Source: Acidobacteriota bacterium (GTDB lineage: Bacteria; Acidobacteriota; Terriglobia; Bryobacterales; Bryobacteraceae). Taken from it: a stretch of DNA of 64,000 nt. The notes beneath the pieces were generated by a model that searched no databases, was not told where the DNA came from, and worked only from the letters and a program-made list of their open reading frames with translations. The stretch lies in contig JAFKEE010000051.1 in assembly GCA_017307505.1 (NCBI GenBank), forward strand, positions 36,325 through 100,324. The letters are read 5' to 3'. Shown in pieces: positions 37,031 through 45,857 of this stretch. How positions within the stretch are numbered: the first letter of the stretch is position 1; each line of letters starts with the position of its first letter. The translations under genes were made by a program, and so were the position numbers.

Positions 37031-37474
37031 TCACTCCACAGGTTGGAGTTGGATCGAGAAAAGGCCCTGCAGCGGCCCTGTCCGTTTCGACACCAGGAAC
37101 CGGCCGCGCAGATGGTAGGACCCGCGCTCCTGGGTGAGTGCGCTGCGGCCCTGGACCTTCGGAACGTTATACTCCGTGCCCTGGCAGCGCGGAACCGAAG
37201 GAGTCTCTCCCTCCTTCAGGACCTCGTCGCAGGTGTCAAATACATCGAAGAAGTCGAAGTCTTTCTCGGTTCCGCCCTGGAACTCAGACTTCGGGATGAC
37301 AACATCCAGCTCCACGACCGAACCCTCCTGATGCTCCAGGAAGTCGGAAAAACCACTGTCCAGGTCCAACTGACCCACCGTCCCTTTAAATTCGTGGGCC
37401 TTGTTGGGCGAGCAGGCGCTCAGCAGCAGGAAAGCGATCAGCGGAATCAGGCGAACCGGAGGAGGATGACCCAT
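37031..37474 (-). CDS. lipoprotein of unknown function
   Basis: A 147-residue lipoprotein. The signal MGHPPPVRLIPLIAFLLLSAC ends in a lipobox Cys. The rest is acidic and beta-rich (EGSVVELDVVIPKSEFQGG, GSYHLRGRFLVSKRTGPLQG), with two further Cys. No family is recognised. The ATG at 37474 overlaps the end of the membrane-protein gene upstream by 28 bases, so the two are translated together. Confidence 0.65.
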   Translation of the reverse strand: MGHPPPVRLIPLIAFLLLSACSPNKAHEFKGTVGQLDLDSGFSDFLEHQEGSVVELDVVIPKSEFQGGTEKDFDFFDVFDTCDEVLKEGETPSVPRCQGTEYNVPKVQGRSALTQERGSYHLRGRFLVSKRTGPLQGLFSIQLQPVE

Positions 37475-37941
37475 AGCCCGTACCCACTTAGTCCCAATGT
37501 AGCGAGCGCCAGCATCGAAGCGGAGCCGCCCAGCCGGCTCAGCACCATGAGCAGTGAGAACAGGAACAGAGCCGTCAGCAGGGCGCCGCCCGCAATTCTC
37601 GACCACAGCAGGCCTGCGTAAAGGCCACGGCTCGTGAAGTACAGACCCGCGGCGAACAGCAGCGCGCCGGCGGACGCGGCGAGCAGGGCCTTGGAAAGGC
37701 CGAAGGCGACGGCATCAAAGACGCGTCCTGCCTTGCCGGCCGCGTAGTCCAGAAAGGAAAGACCCGCAATCAGCGGCCCGCCTTCGCCGCTGGGCGCCGA
37801 GGGCTGCGGTTTCTGTTCCGCCATCGCCATCCGGACGGTCGAGAACCCGAAGAAACAGGTCCCCAGCACCGCCGGCAGGCCGATGATCGCCGAGGCAACC
37901 AGGAATCCTTTGGCCAGCACCAAAGCCTCTCGCGATATCAA
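37447..37941 (-). CDS. membrane protein of unknown function
   Basis: A 164-residue protein with four hydrophobic segments, for example LVASAIIGLPAVLGTCFFGF, LLAASAGALLFAAGLYFTS and IAGGALLTALFLFSLLMVLS. Not recognised. A TTG at 37939-37941 is taken as start because GGGAGGG lies at the right distance before it. The longer frame upstream encodes unconvincing sequence. Confidence 0.6.
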   Translation of the reverse strand: MISREALVLAKGFLVASAIIGLPAVLGTCFFGFSTVRMAMAEQKPQPSAPSGEGGPLIAGLSFLDYAAGKAGRVFDAVAFGLSKALLAASAGALLFAAGLYFTSRGLYAGLLWSRIAGGALLTALFLFSLLMVLSRLGGSASMLALATLGLSGYGLWVILLRFA

Positions 37942-38100
37942 AGTTCCCTCCCCCACATCGTCAATCCAGCCAGGGCCGCGGCACTGGCCAACCCCACCAC
38001 CCAGCGCACCATCAGACTCAGGAACCGTAAACCAGTCTCTGTAGTATAGGGCCAATCCCGAGCCTGCCTTCGCTAGACTGTAGAGTCACTGAGGATTCCC

Positions 38101-40635
38101 ATGGCCCATACCCGACCACTGGCTTTTATCTCCGCAAGCCTCCTCTGCGCAGCCGTCTTTGGACAGACGAAAGAACGCCCGGTTAGAGCTGTTACGGATC
38201 CCGGAGTCATCACCACCCGCCAAAGCATCACACCCGCCGGCATCCCTCTGGTCTTTCAGGGCAAAGTCTATGGAGTCGCCTTCGGCAAGGAAGATGCCGA
38301 GATCTGGGTTCTCAACCAGACCCAGCTCTATCAGGTGGACTGGCGCAGCGGCCGGATCCTTTCGAACCTCGCCCACAATTCGACGCCGGCCTATCAGGGC
38401 CTCGTCACGCATCAGGGCACGCCCTATGTCGCGGGCACCGTGAAGCGCGGCAATCCGGGCCTTTTCGCCGTGAACGGCGGGCAACTCCAGCCGCTGGCCG
38501 CGAACCTCGGCAAGCACAATGCCGGAGGGCTGGGCTACGGCGGAGGCCGCCTTGTCCTGCCTATCACGGCGCAGAACAGGGCCGTCGTCGTGGAACTCCC
38601 TTCGGGCAAAACCCTCGGCACAGCCACCACCGGCATCGCGCCGTTCGCGGCCGTGGTGAGCGCCGACGGCAAAACAGCCTATGTCTCCAATTGGGGCGGA
38701 CGCACAGCCAAGCCCGGCGAGCGGACCTCACCGGCCGGCCCGGGCGCGAATGCCGATCAGGTCCTGGTCGACGATCGCGGCGTGTCGGCCTCCGGCACGG
38801 TCTCCCGCATCGACCTCACCACCTTCCAAACGACGGATTCGATTCCCACCGGACTTCATCCCAACGGCATGGCCTGGGACGAGCCACACGCCCGGCTCTA
38901 CATCGCGAACAACAATGACGACTCAGTGACGGTGGTCGACACCGCCACGAAACGCGCCATCCGGCAGCTCCGCATCCAGCCGTTCGCCGGCGTGCCCTCC
39001 GGTCTCGCGCCAACCGCCGCAACGATCTCCGCCGATGGAAAGCGTCTGTTCGTCGCCTGCGGAGGCATCAATGCCATCGCCGTCATCGACACCGCCAGCG
39101 GCCGCATCGACGGTCTCATCCCGACCGGCTGGTACCCCAGCGGGCTCGCCCTCTCCTCCGATGGCAAACGCCTCGCCGTGACATCCATGCTGGGCATCGG
39201 CTCCGGCTTTGCCGAGAAACCCGAGCGGCGCTTCGTCCACAGCTACCGCGGCACGGTGCATGTTCTGGACCTGCCGGACGCTCCGCAGCTCGCCAGCTAC
39301 ACGCGCGCCGTGGCCGACAACAACCACCTGCCGCTCACAAGCGTCACCGCCGCCGCCACGCCGCCCAACCGCACGCCGAAAGCGGTGCCCGAGCGCGCCG
39401 GCGACGCCTCCCTGATCGAGCACATTGTCTACATCATCAAGGAGAACCGGACCTACGATCAGGTCCTGGGCGACATGCCGAAAGGCAATGGCGAGCCTTC
39501 CTTGGTTATGTTCGGCGAGGACGTCACTCCGAACACCCATCGCCTGGCCGACCAGTTCGTGCTGCTGGACAACTTCTACGCCTCGGGCGGCAACAGCGCC
39601 GACGGCCACCAGTGGCTGGCCCAGGCCAATGAAGTCTCCTACGCCCTCTGGCCCGGCTACGAAGGGCGCAGCTACCCCTTTGACGGCACCGATCCGCTCG
39701 CCATCGGGCGCGGCGGCACCATCTGGGACATGGCCCGCAAGCTGGGCAAAACGGTCCGCCTCTACGGCGAGTACGGCGGCACCCTGCCGGAGCCGCCCAA
39801 ACGCCGCATCGAGTATCTGAACCGCTGGAAGGCCGGCGAGGACTTCACCTCCGCCTTCAACATCAAACCACCCAGCGCTCACCTCATTCCCTTCTTCGCG
39901 GCGAACTACCCGCCGTATACGAACTCCATCCCGGACCAGATTCGCGCACAGATCTTCCTCAAAGACCTCAAGCAGTGGGAGCAGGACGGCCGCATGCCGA
40001 ACATGACCGTCATGCTCATCAACTGCGACCACACCTTCGGCACTACGCCTGAGACCTCCACCCCGAAAGCCATGGTCGCCGACAACGACCTCGCCCTGGG
40101 CAAAATCGTCGAAGCCCTCACGAAGTCGAAGTTCTGGCCGAAGATGGCGATCTTCATCGTGGAAGACGACGCGCAGAACGGAGTGGACCACGTCGACGGC
40201 CACCGTACCGTGGCCCTGGCCGTGAGTCCCTACACCCGCCGCGGCCACGTCGATTCCACCTTCTACTCGCACCAGAGCATGCTCAAAACCATGGAGCTCA
40301 TGCTCGGCCTCCCTGCCCTGTCTTTATTCGACATGATCGCCAACGAGATGCGGCCCAGTTTCACCAACCAGGCGGACCTCACCCCCTACACGCATGTCCA
40401 GCCCAGGCAGGATCTGTTCGAAATGAACCCGCCTCTCAAGGCCTTGCGGGGCCAGCCGAAATCGGCCGCCATCGCATCCGCAAAGATGCGCTGGGACGTG
40501 CCCGACGCCGTGCCCAGCGGCAAGCTCAACCAGATCCTCTGGCACTCCACGCGCGGGTGGAACACTCCGTTCCCGGGCGTGAAGGTCTCCCTGTTCGCTC
40601 CCTATTCCGTCGACATCGACGACGACGATCGATAG
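38101..40635 (+). CDS. secreted beta-propeller/phosphoesterase fusion
   Basis: An 844-residue exported protein. After a signal peptide (LAFISASLLCAAVFG), residues 30-430 form YncE/YVTN-like propeller blades (for example ARLYIANNNDDSVTVVDTAT). Residues 440-800 form an alkaline-phosphatase-superfamily phosphoesterase, with HIVYIIKENRTYDQVLGDMP (metal-binding start), LDNFYASGGNSADGHQWLAQ and EDDAQNGVDHVDGHRTVALA. The conserved Asp/His/Glu metal ligands are present. The substrate is unknown; similar fusions are widespread in Acidobacteria. It overlaps no neighbours and is followed by an oxidoreductase. Confidence 0.9.
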   Translation: MAHTRPLAFISASLLCAAVFGQTKERPVRAVTDPGVITTRQSITPAGIPLVFQGKVYGVAFGKEDAEIWVLNQTQLYQVDWRSGRILSNLAHNSTPAYQGLVTHQGTPYVAGTVKRGNPGLFAVNGGQLQPLAANLGKHNAGGLGYGGGRLVLPITAQNRAVVVELPSGKTLGTATTGIAPFAAVVSADGKTAYVSNWGGRTAKPGERTSPAGPGANADQVLVDDRGVSASGTVSRIDLTTFQTTDSIPTGLHPNGMAWDEPHARLYIANNNDDSVTVVDTATKRAIRQLRIQPFAGVPSGLAPTAATISADGKRLFVACGGINAIAVIDTASGRIDGLIPTGWYPSGLALSSDGKRLAVTSMLGIGSGFAEKPERRFVHSYRGTVHVLDLPDAPQLASYTRAVADNNHLPLTSVTAAATPPNRTPKAVPERAGDASLIEHIVYIIKENRTYDQVLGDMPKGNGEPSLVMFGEDVTPNTHRLADQFVLLDNFYASGGNSADGHQWLAQANEVSYALWPGYEGRSYPFDGTDPLAIGRGGTIWDMARKLGKTVRLYGEYGGTLPEPPKRRIEYLNRWKAGEDFTSAFNIKPPSAHLIPFFAANYPPYTNSIPDQIRAQIFLKDLKQWEQDGRMPNMTVMLINCDHTFGTTPETSTPKAMVADNDLALGKIVEALTKSKFWPKMAIFIVEDDAQNGVDHVDGHRTVALAVSPYTRRGHVDSTFYSHQSMLKTMELMLGLPALSLFDMIANEMRPSFTNQADLTPYTHVQPRQDLFEMNPPLKALRGQPKSAAIASAKMRWDVPDAVPSGKLNQILWHSTRGWNTPFPGVKVSLFAPYSVDIDDDDR

Positions 40636-40676
40636 AGGCGCGCTCCGCCTCTTCTGGCGGGTACAATAACACCAGC

Positions 40677-42884
40677 ATGCGGAGACACTCTGGGGGCGGC
40701 TGGTCCGCAATCCGCTACACACTGGGCAAGACCTTTGAGGCCGCCACCGGCCCCGTCGACTTCTGGCGGCGCATGTCGTCGAAAAACGCCTGCAAGACAT
40801 GCGCACTCGGCATGGGCGGCCAGGCCGGCGGCATGCACAACGAAGCCGGACACTTCCCCGAGTTCTGCAAAAAATCCGTGCAGGCCATGGCGGCCGATCT
40901 CCAACCGCCCATCGATCCGATGGTGTTTCTCTCGCGCACCGTCGACGAACTCGCGCGCTACACACCCCGCCAATTGGAGAACCTGGGACGCCTCGCCTAC
41001 CCGCTCCTCCGCACCTCGGGCTCGGCCCGCTATCAACGAATCTCCTGGGACGAAGCGCTGGACCGCGCCGCCGAAGCAATGCGCGCCACCAGCCCGGACC
41101 GCAGCTTCTTCTACTCCTCGGGTCGCAGCAGCAACGAGGCGGCATTCCTGCTCCAGTGGCTGGCCCGCGTCTACGGCACCAACAACGTCAACAACTGCTC
41201 TTATTACTGCCACCAGGCCAGCGGAGTCGGGCTCAGCCAGAGCATCGGTTCGGGCGTAGCCACTGTCACGCTGGACGACCTCGCCCACTGCGACTTTGCC
41301 CTGCTCACCGGAGCCAATCCGGCCAGCAACCATCCGCGCCTCATCTCGCAACTGGTGGAACTGCGCGAACGCGGCGGCCAGGTGGTGGTGGTCAATCCAC
41401 TTTGGGAGCCAGGCCTCGACCGCTTCTACATCCCGTCGAAGCCCATGTCTCTCGTCTTCGGCTCGAAGGTCCACGACCTCTACCTGCAGCCCCGCATCGG
41501 CGGAGACATCGCCCTGCTCAAGGCCCTTCTGAAGGTGGTCATCGGCGAGCGGGCCTGCGACGAAGAGTTCATTCGCAGCTACACCGTCGGCTTTGACGCG
41601 CTGAAGGCTTCACTGGACCACGAGTCCGTGGCCGACCTGGCTGCCAGCGCCGGTCTGCCGGCCGAAGCGATCCTCGATGTGGGCAGGCGCTACGCCCGCG
41701 CGAAGAACGCCATCTTTCTCTGGGCGATGGGCATCACGCATCACGAGCACGGCGTCGACAACGTGTCCGCCATCGCCAACCTCGCCCTCGCCCGCGGCAT
41801 GGTGGGCCGCCCGCACGCCGGGCTGATGCCGATCCGCGGGCACTCCAACATTCAGGGAGTGGGCTCAGTGGGCTTCGCGCCCAACCTTCGCGCTGGGTTC
41901 CTGAAAGCGATGGAGGAACTTTACGGACTCCAACCGCCCGCCGGCAAGGGACTCGACTCCATGGGCTCCCTCCTGGCGGCGGAGCAGGACCAGATGGACT
42001 TCGCCCTCTTCCTGGGCGGCAACTTCTTCGCGGCCAATCCGGATTCGGGCTTCACCCGCTCGGCGCTCAGCCGCGTGAAGACCACGGTGCACGTCAACAC
42101 CAAGCTGAACCAGTTCCATGTCTGCGTTCCGCCGGAACGCGAAGGCGGCTGCACCCTCATCCTCCCCACCTGCGCCCGCGACGAGGAGACCCAGTCCACC
42201 ACCCAGGAGAGCGGCTTCAGCTTTGTCCGGCTTTCCGAAGGCGGCATGAGCCGGCCGCCCGCCTCGGAGCTGAAATCCGAAGTCGAAATCATCACCAGCC
42301 TGGGGGCCCGGCTGCTGCCCGAGGGTGGCCCCATCGATTTCCGCCGCCTGCGCGACCATAATGCCATCCGTCGGGTGATGGCCGACGTCGTGCCCGGCTA
42401 TAAGCCTGTCGCTGGCATCGGGGAAACCAAACAGGAGTTCCACGTCGAGGGCCGCGTCCGCCACGCCCCTGTCTTTCCCACCAGCGACGGCAAAGCCCGG
42501 TTCCTGATCATCGAGACACCGCCCAGCCGGTTGATCGAAGGCGCACTCCGGCTGATGACCATTCGCTCCGAAGGTCAGTTCAACACAGTGGTATATGAGG
42601 AGGAAGATCGCTACCGCGGACAGGCCGCCCGCGATGTGATCCTCATGAACGAGGCGGACATGCGCGACCGGGCACTGCCCGAAGGCGCCCGGGTCAGCGT
42701 GCGATCCCAGGCAGGGACGATGCACGGGATCCGCGTCCGCGCCTACCCCATCGCAAAAGGCTGCGCCGCTATGTACTACCCCGAAGCCAACACACTGGTG
42801 GAGCGGGCCGTCGACGGCAAAAGCGGCACGCCGTCATTCAAGAACGTCGTGGTCCACGTGGAATTGTCCGGGCAGCCTCAGTGA
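40677..42884 (+). CDS. YdeP-type molybdopterin oxidoreductase (FdhF-like)
   Basis: A 735-residue molybdopterin-guanine-dinucleotide enzyme of the YdeP/FdhF-like family. The MGD-binding segments are LLTGANPASNHPRLISQL, MGITHHEHGVDNVSAIAN and GMVGRPHAGLMPIRGHSN. The C-terminal domain has ILMNEADMRDRALPEGARV. The N-terminus has only CKTCALGMG (near 38-44) and a later Cys in FPEFCKK. An iron-sulfur cluster is possible but not secured. In E. coli YdeP is linked to acid resistance; the substrate is unknown. No FdhD or cofactor genes are adjacent. Weak ribosome binding site; TACAAT lies 15 bases before the ATG. Confidence 0.85.
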   Translation: MRRHSGGGWSAIRYTLGKTFEAATGPVDFWRRMSSKNACKTCALGMGGQAGGMHNEAGHFPEFCKKSVQAMAADLQPPIDPMVFLSRTVDELARYTPRQLENLGRLAYPLLRTSGSARYQRISWDEALDRAAEAMRATSPDRSFFYSSGRSSNEAAFLLQWLARVYGTNNVNNCSYYCHQASGVGLSQSIGSGVATVTLDDLAHCDFALLTGANPASNHPRLISQLVELRERGGQVVVVNPLWEPGLDRFYIPSKPMSLVFGSKVHDLYLQPRIGGDIALLKALLKVVIGERACDEEFIRSYTVGFDALKASLDHESVADLAASAGLPAEAILDVGRRYARAKNAIFLWAMGITHHEHGVDNVSAIANLALARGMVGRPHAGLMPIRGHSNIQGVGSVGFAPNLRAGFLKAMEELYGLQPPAGKGLDSMGSLLAAEQDQMDFALFLGGNFFAANPDSGFTRSALSRVKTTVHVNTKLNQFHVCVPPEREGGCTLILPTCARDEETQSTTQESGFSFVRLSEGGMSRPPASELKSEVEIITSLGARLLPEGGPIDFRRLRDHNAIRRVMADVVPGYKPVAGIGETKQEFHVEGRVRHAPVFPTSDGKARFLIIETPPSRLIEGALRLMTIRSEGQFNTVVYEEEDRYRGQAARDVILMNEADMRDRALPEGARVSVRSQAGTMHGIRVRAYPIAKGCAAMYYPEANTLVERAVDGKSGTPSFKNVVVHVELSGQPQ

Positions 42885-42913
42885 GACCGCCCGGATCCTG
42901 ACACCGGCTGCTC

Positions 42914-45727
42914 TTACTTCGCAGCCACGGCTTCCTTGGCGGGCACGGCCGGCGGCGCCACCGGATTCTTCCGGGCGTGCCACATCACCAGCAGGGCACT
43001 CGCCACAAAGATCGACGAGTACGTTCCCACCACCACGCCACAGAACAAGGCAAACGCGATGCCGTTCAGCACCTCGCCGCCCAGGAAGTAGAGCGAGAGG
43101 CAGGCCAGCAGCGTGGGGCCCGCCGTCAACAGAGTCCGGCTCAACGTCTGGTTGATCGACTCGTTGACCAGCGAGAGGAACGAGCGCCCCCGCACCCCCT
43201 GCTGCATGTTCTCGCGTACCCTGTCGAAGACGACGATCTTGTCGTTCATCGAATAACCGATCAGGGTGAGCAACGCGGCAATGATGTTCAGATCGATCTC
43301 ACGGTTGGTCAGCGAGAACAGCCCCAGCGTGATGACGATGTCGTGGATCGTCGCAATCACGGCCGCCGCGCCGGAGATCCACTCAAAGCGGAACGCCACG
43401 TAGATCAGCATCCCGCCCAAAGCGCAGAGCGTCGCCATCAACGCCTGCTGACGCAGGTGGGCGCCGGCCTTGGGACCCACGATCTCCGCCGAGCGGATGT
43501 TGAAGTGGCCCAGCCCTGTCTCCTGCTTCAGGGCGCCCAACACCTTTCCATCGACGCCCGCCACCTTCGACAGTTCGTCCATGTTGCCGATGAGGCCGCT
43601 GTGCACCTTGTCGCGGAAATCGGTGATCCGCTTTGCCAGGTCATGCCGCTCGTCGTCGTTCAGCCCCACGCCGGCAGCCGGCAACGCCTTCGATAGAGTC
43701 TCGTCCAGCGCACTGACGCTGGTCGTGTTCAGATCCAGCTTCCCGTTCGCCAGGCCGTACTTCTCACGCAATGTCTGCTCGACGGCCAGCCGGGTCTTTT
43801 CCAGTTGCGACTCATCGGCCAGTTCGGTCCCGATCAACACCTCGCCGGTGCCCTGCGTCTCCTGCAGGCTGACGGCTCCGGTCAGACGCGCCGAGAGGTA
43901 CGTCCGCAACTGATCGAGTGACGGTTTCGCATCAAACTTCACGCTGATCAGCGAGCCGCCGCGGAAGTCCAGTCCGTAGTTCGGTCCGCCCTTGATCACC
44001 AGGCTGCCGATGCTGATGACAATCGCCAGCACCGAGAGGCCCAGAGTGAGGGCGCGCTTGGAGAGGAAGTCGATCTTCGGCTGCTCGAACATCTCCTTGC
44101 CGATGCTCAGGCTGCTGAGCCGTGGGTTGCGCCACACCTTCAGGTCGAAGATCGCGCGCGAAACGAACACCGCGGTGAACAGGTTTGCGATCAGGCCGAT
44201 CACCAGGGTCACGGCGAAGCCGCGGACCGGGCCGGTGCCGAAGATGAACAGGAACGCGCTGGCCACCACCGTCGTGACGTGCGTGTCGATGATGATCGTC
44301 AGCGCTCTGTCAAATCCGGCCGAAATCGCCGCTGGGACAATGCGCCCGCCGCGCATTTCCTCCTTGATGCGTTCGAAGATCAGCACATTGGAGTCCACCG
44401 CCATGCCGATGGAAAGCACCAGGCCGGCGATGCCGGGCAGGGTCCAGGTCGCGTCGATGTAGCTGAGCGCGGCCACGGTCATCAGCGTGTTCAGCATCAG
44501 CGCGATCACCGAGTTCACACCCGCGCCGCGGTAGTAGGCCACCATCGAGGCCACCACCAGCGCCAGCCCCACAAGGCCGGCCAGCATGCCGCGCCGGATC
44601 GAATCCGCGCCCAGCGACGGTCCCACTGTCCGCTCTTCAATGACCTTCGCGCCCGCGGGCAGCGAGCCCGACCGCAGATTCAGCGCCAGATCCGACGCCG
44701 TCTGCTGATCCGCGGCGCCCATGATGCGGCCCTGGTCCGAAATCGCGGAATCGATCCTCGGCGCGCTGATCACGGAGTTGTCCAGCACAATCGCCAGTTG
44801 CTTCCCGACGTTCGCACTCGTGAAGCGGTGGAACCGTTGCGCCGCATCCTGCGTCAGGACGAAGCTCGTATCCCACTGGCCCGGATTCTCTCCTGGCATC
44901 GGCTTCGCATCGCGCAGGTCCCGGCCCGTGATCACAGGGGAGCGTGACAACAGGTACCAGGCCGGCTCATTGCCGCCCCCGGCTCGCCCGGTGCCGCGCA
45001 CCAGCTTCGTGTTCAGAGGCATCACGCCCCCGTGCTGGCTGATGGCCGCTTCGCGGGAAGCAAACGGACCGCCCTTCACTTCGCACAGCTCCAGCAGCGC
45101 CGAAGTCTGCAGAATCCCCTTCACGCGCGCCGGATCGTCGACACCCGGCAACTGCACCAGGATCTCCGTATCTCCGCCGCTGCCACCTCTCTGCTGGACG
45201 CTCGATTCCGCTACCCCCAGCCCGTTGATCTTCTTCTCAATCGTGTTCATGCTGCGGGCCAGCGTGTCCTGCCGCAGTTGAATGGCCGCCTCTTTGCGGA
45301 TATTCACACGGTAGGTGTCGGAGTTGACAGGCGTCAGAATCCACTCAGACCCCAGGACATCAATCGCCACCCGGCGGAAGTCGCTGGTGCGCGCGGAAGG
45401 CACCCCGCGCACATCCACTTGAATGCTCTCCGCCGTCTCAATGGAGCCCGGATCGTTCCGCTCGATCGATCCGTAGGGGATTTGCTCCTTCTGCAGCCTC
45501 TCATTCAGCCGCTCAATCAGGACGTCAGCTTCCGCCTTGAAGGCATCCTGCACCTGGATTTGCAGCACAATGTGGCTGCCGCCCTTCAGGTCCAGGCCCA
45601 AACGCATGCTCTTGTGCCAGTTCGCCGCCAGTTGTTCCATCGATGTGGGCAGGCCGATCACACCTGTCAGGCAGGCCAGCATCACAGCGGCAATAATGAT
45701 CCACTTCCAACGCAATCCACTGGGCAT
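42914..45727 (-). CDS. secDF: fused protein translocase SecD-SecF
   Basis: A 937-residue fusion of SecD (1-541) and SecF (from about 545, starting MFEQPKIDFLS), twelve membrane helices in total. Both functional cores are intact: LGLDLKGGSHIVLQIQV, GMAVDSNVLIFERIKEEM, YGLDFRGGSLISVKF and LLTLIGYSMNDKIVVFDR. It is a paralogue of the split secD/secF at 24929-27793, similar along its entire length. The ATG at 45727 follows CCCAAGGAGAGAG. A structured leader and a small upstream ORF that looks like an arrest peptide precede it; see those entries. The fusion has no adjacent yajC. Confidence 0.95.
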   Translation of the reverse strand: MPSGLRWKWIIIAAVMLACLTGVIGLPTSMEQLAANWHKSMRLGLDLKGGSHIVLQIQVQDAFKAEADVLIERLNERLQKEQIPYGSIERNDPGSIETAESIQVDVRGVPSARTSDFRRVAIDVLGSEWILTPVNSDTYRVNIRKEAAIQLRQDTLARSMNTIEKKINGLGVAESSVQQRGGSGGDTEILVQLPGVDDPARVKGILQTSALLELCEVKGGPFASREAAISQHGGVMPLNTKLVRGTGRAGGGNEPAWYLLSRSPVITGRDLRDAKPMPGENPGQWDTSFVLTQDAAQRFHRFTSANVGKQLAIVLDNSVISAPRIDSAISDQGRIMGAADQQTASDLALNLRSGSLPAGAKVIEERTVGPSLGADSIRRGMLAGLVGLALVVASMVAYYRGAGVNSVIALMLNTLMTVAALSYIDATWTLPGIAGLVLSIGMAVDSNVLIFERIKEEMRGGRIVPAAISAGFDRALTIIIDTHVTTVVASAFLFIFGTGPVRGFAVTLVIGLIANLFTAVFVSRAIFDLKVWRNPRLSSLSIGKEMFEQPKIDFLSKRALTLGLSVLAIVISIGSLVIKGGPNYGLDFRGGSLISVKFDAKPSLDQLRTYLSARLTGAVSLQETQGTGEVLIGTELADESQLEKTRLAVEQTLREKYGLANGKLDLNTTSVSALDETLSKALPAAGVGLNDDERHDLAKRITDFRDKVHSGLIGNMDELSKVAGVDGKVLGALKQETGLGHFNIRSAEIVGPKAGAHLRQQALMATLCALGGMLIYVAFRFEWISGAAAVIATIHDIVITLGLFSLTNREIDLNIIAALLTLIGYSMNDKIVVFDRVRENMQQGVRGRSFLSLVNESINQTLSRTLLTAGPTLLACLSLYFLGGEVLNGIAFALFCGVVVGTYSSIFVASALLVMWHARKNPVAPPAVPAKEAVAAK

Positions 45728-45857
45728 ACTCTCTCCTTGGGAGACACAGCTCCCCTGTTTCGAAAATCAACCGGGAAACAGGCGGTCTCGGCACTGACAC
45801 ACCTCGGGTGGTCAGCGCGTGCTCCGCAAATGGCTAGGAGAGGGAAATGGGCGGAGC
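45728..45857 (-). promoter_or_regulatory. structured leader with sequestered secDF ribosome binding site
   Basis: Described as minus-strand RNA. The secDF Shine-Dalgarno AGGAGAG (45731-45737) is exactly complementary to CTCTCCT (45836-45842), which lies in the last sense codons and stop of the upstream ORF. Between them are three stem-loops. CTGAC-CACC / GGTG-GTCAG spans 45794-45815, CCTGTTTC / GAAACAGG spans 45754-45782, and GGGAG / CTCCC spans 45739-45754. An alternative stem GCTCCGC / GCGGAGC joins 45851-45857 to 45821-45827, so its 5' arm is the Ala-Pro codons of the RAPP motif. A ribosome stalled there would cover about half of the anti-Shine-Dalgarno. Base pairing was checked by eye only. 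Confidence 0.6.

Noticed and set aside
38923..40272. 449-codon minus-strand ORF
   Set aside because: It is antisense to the phosphoesterase gene and has no recognisable domain.
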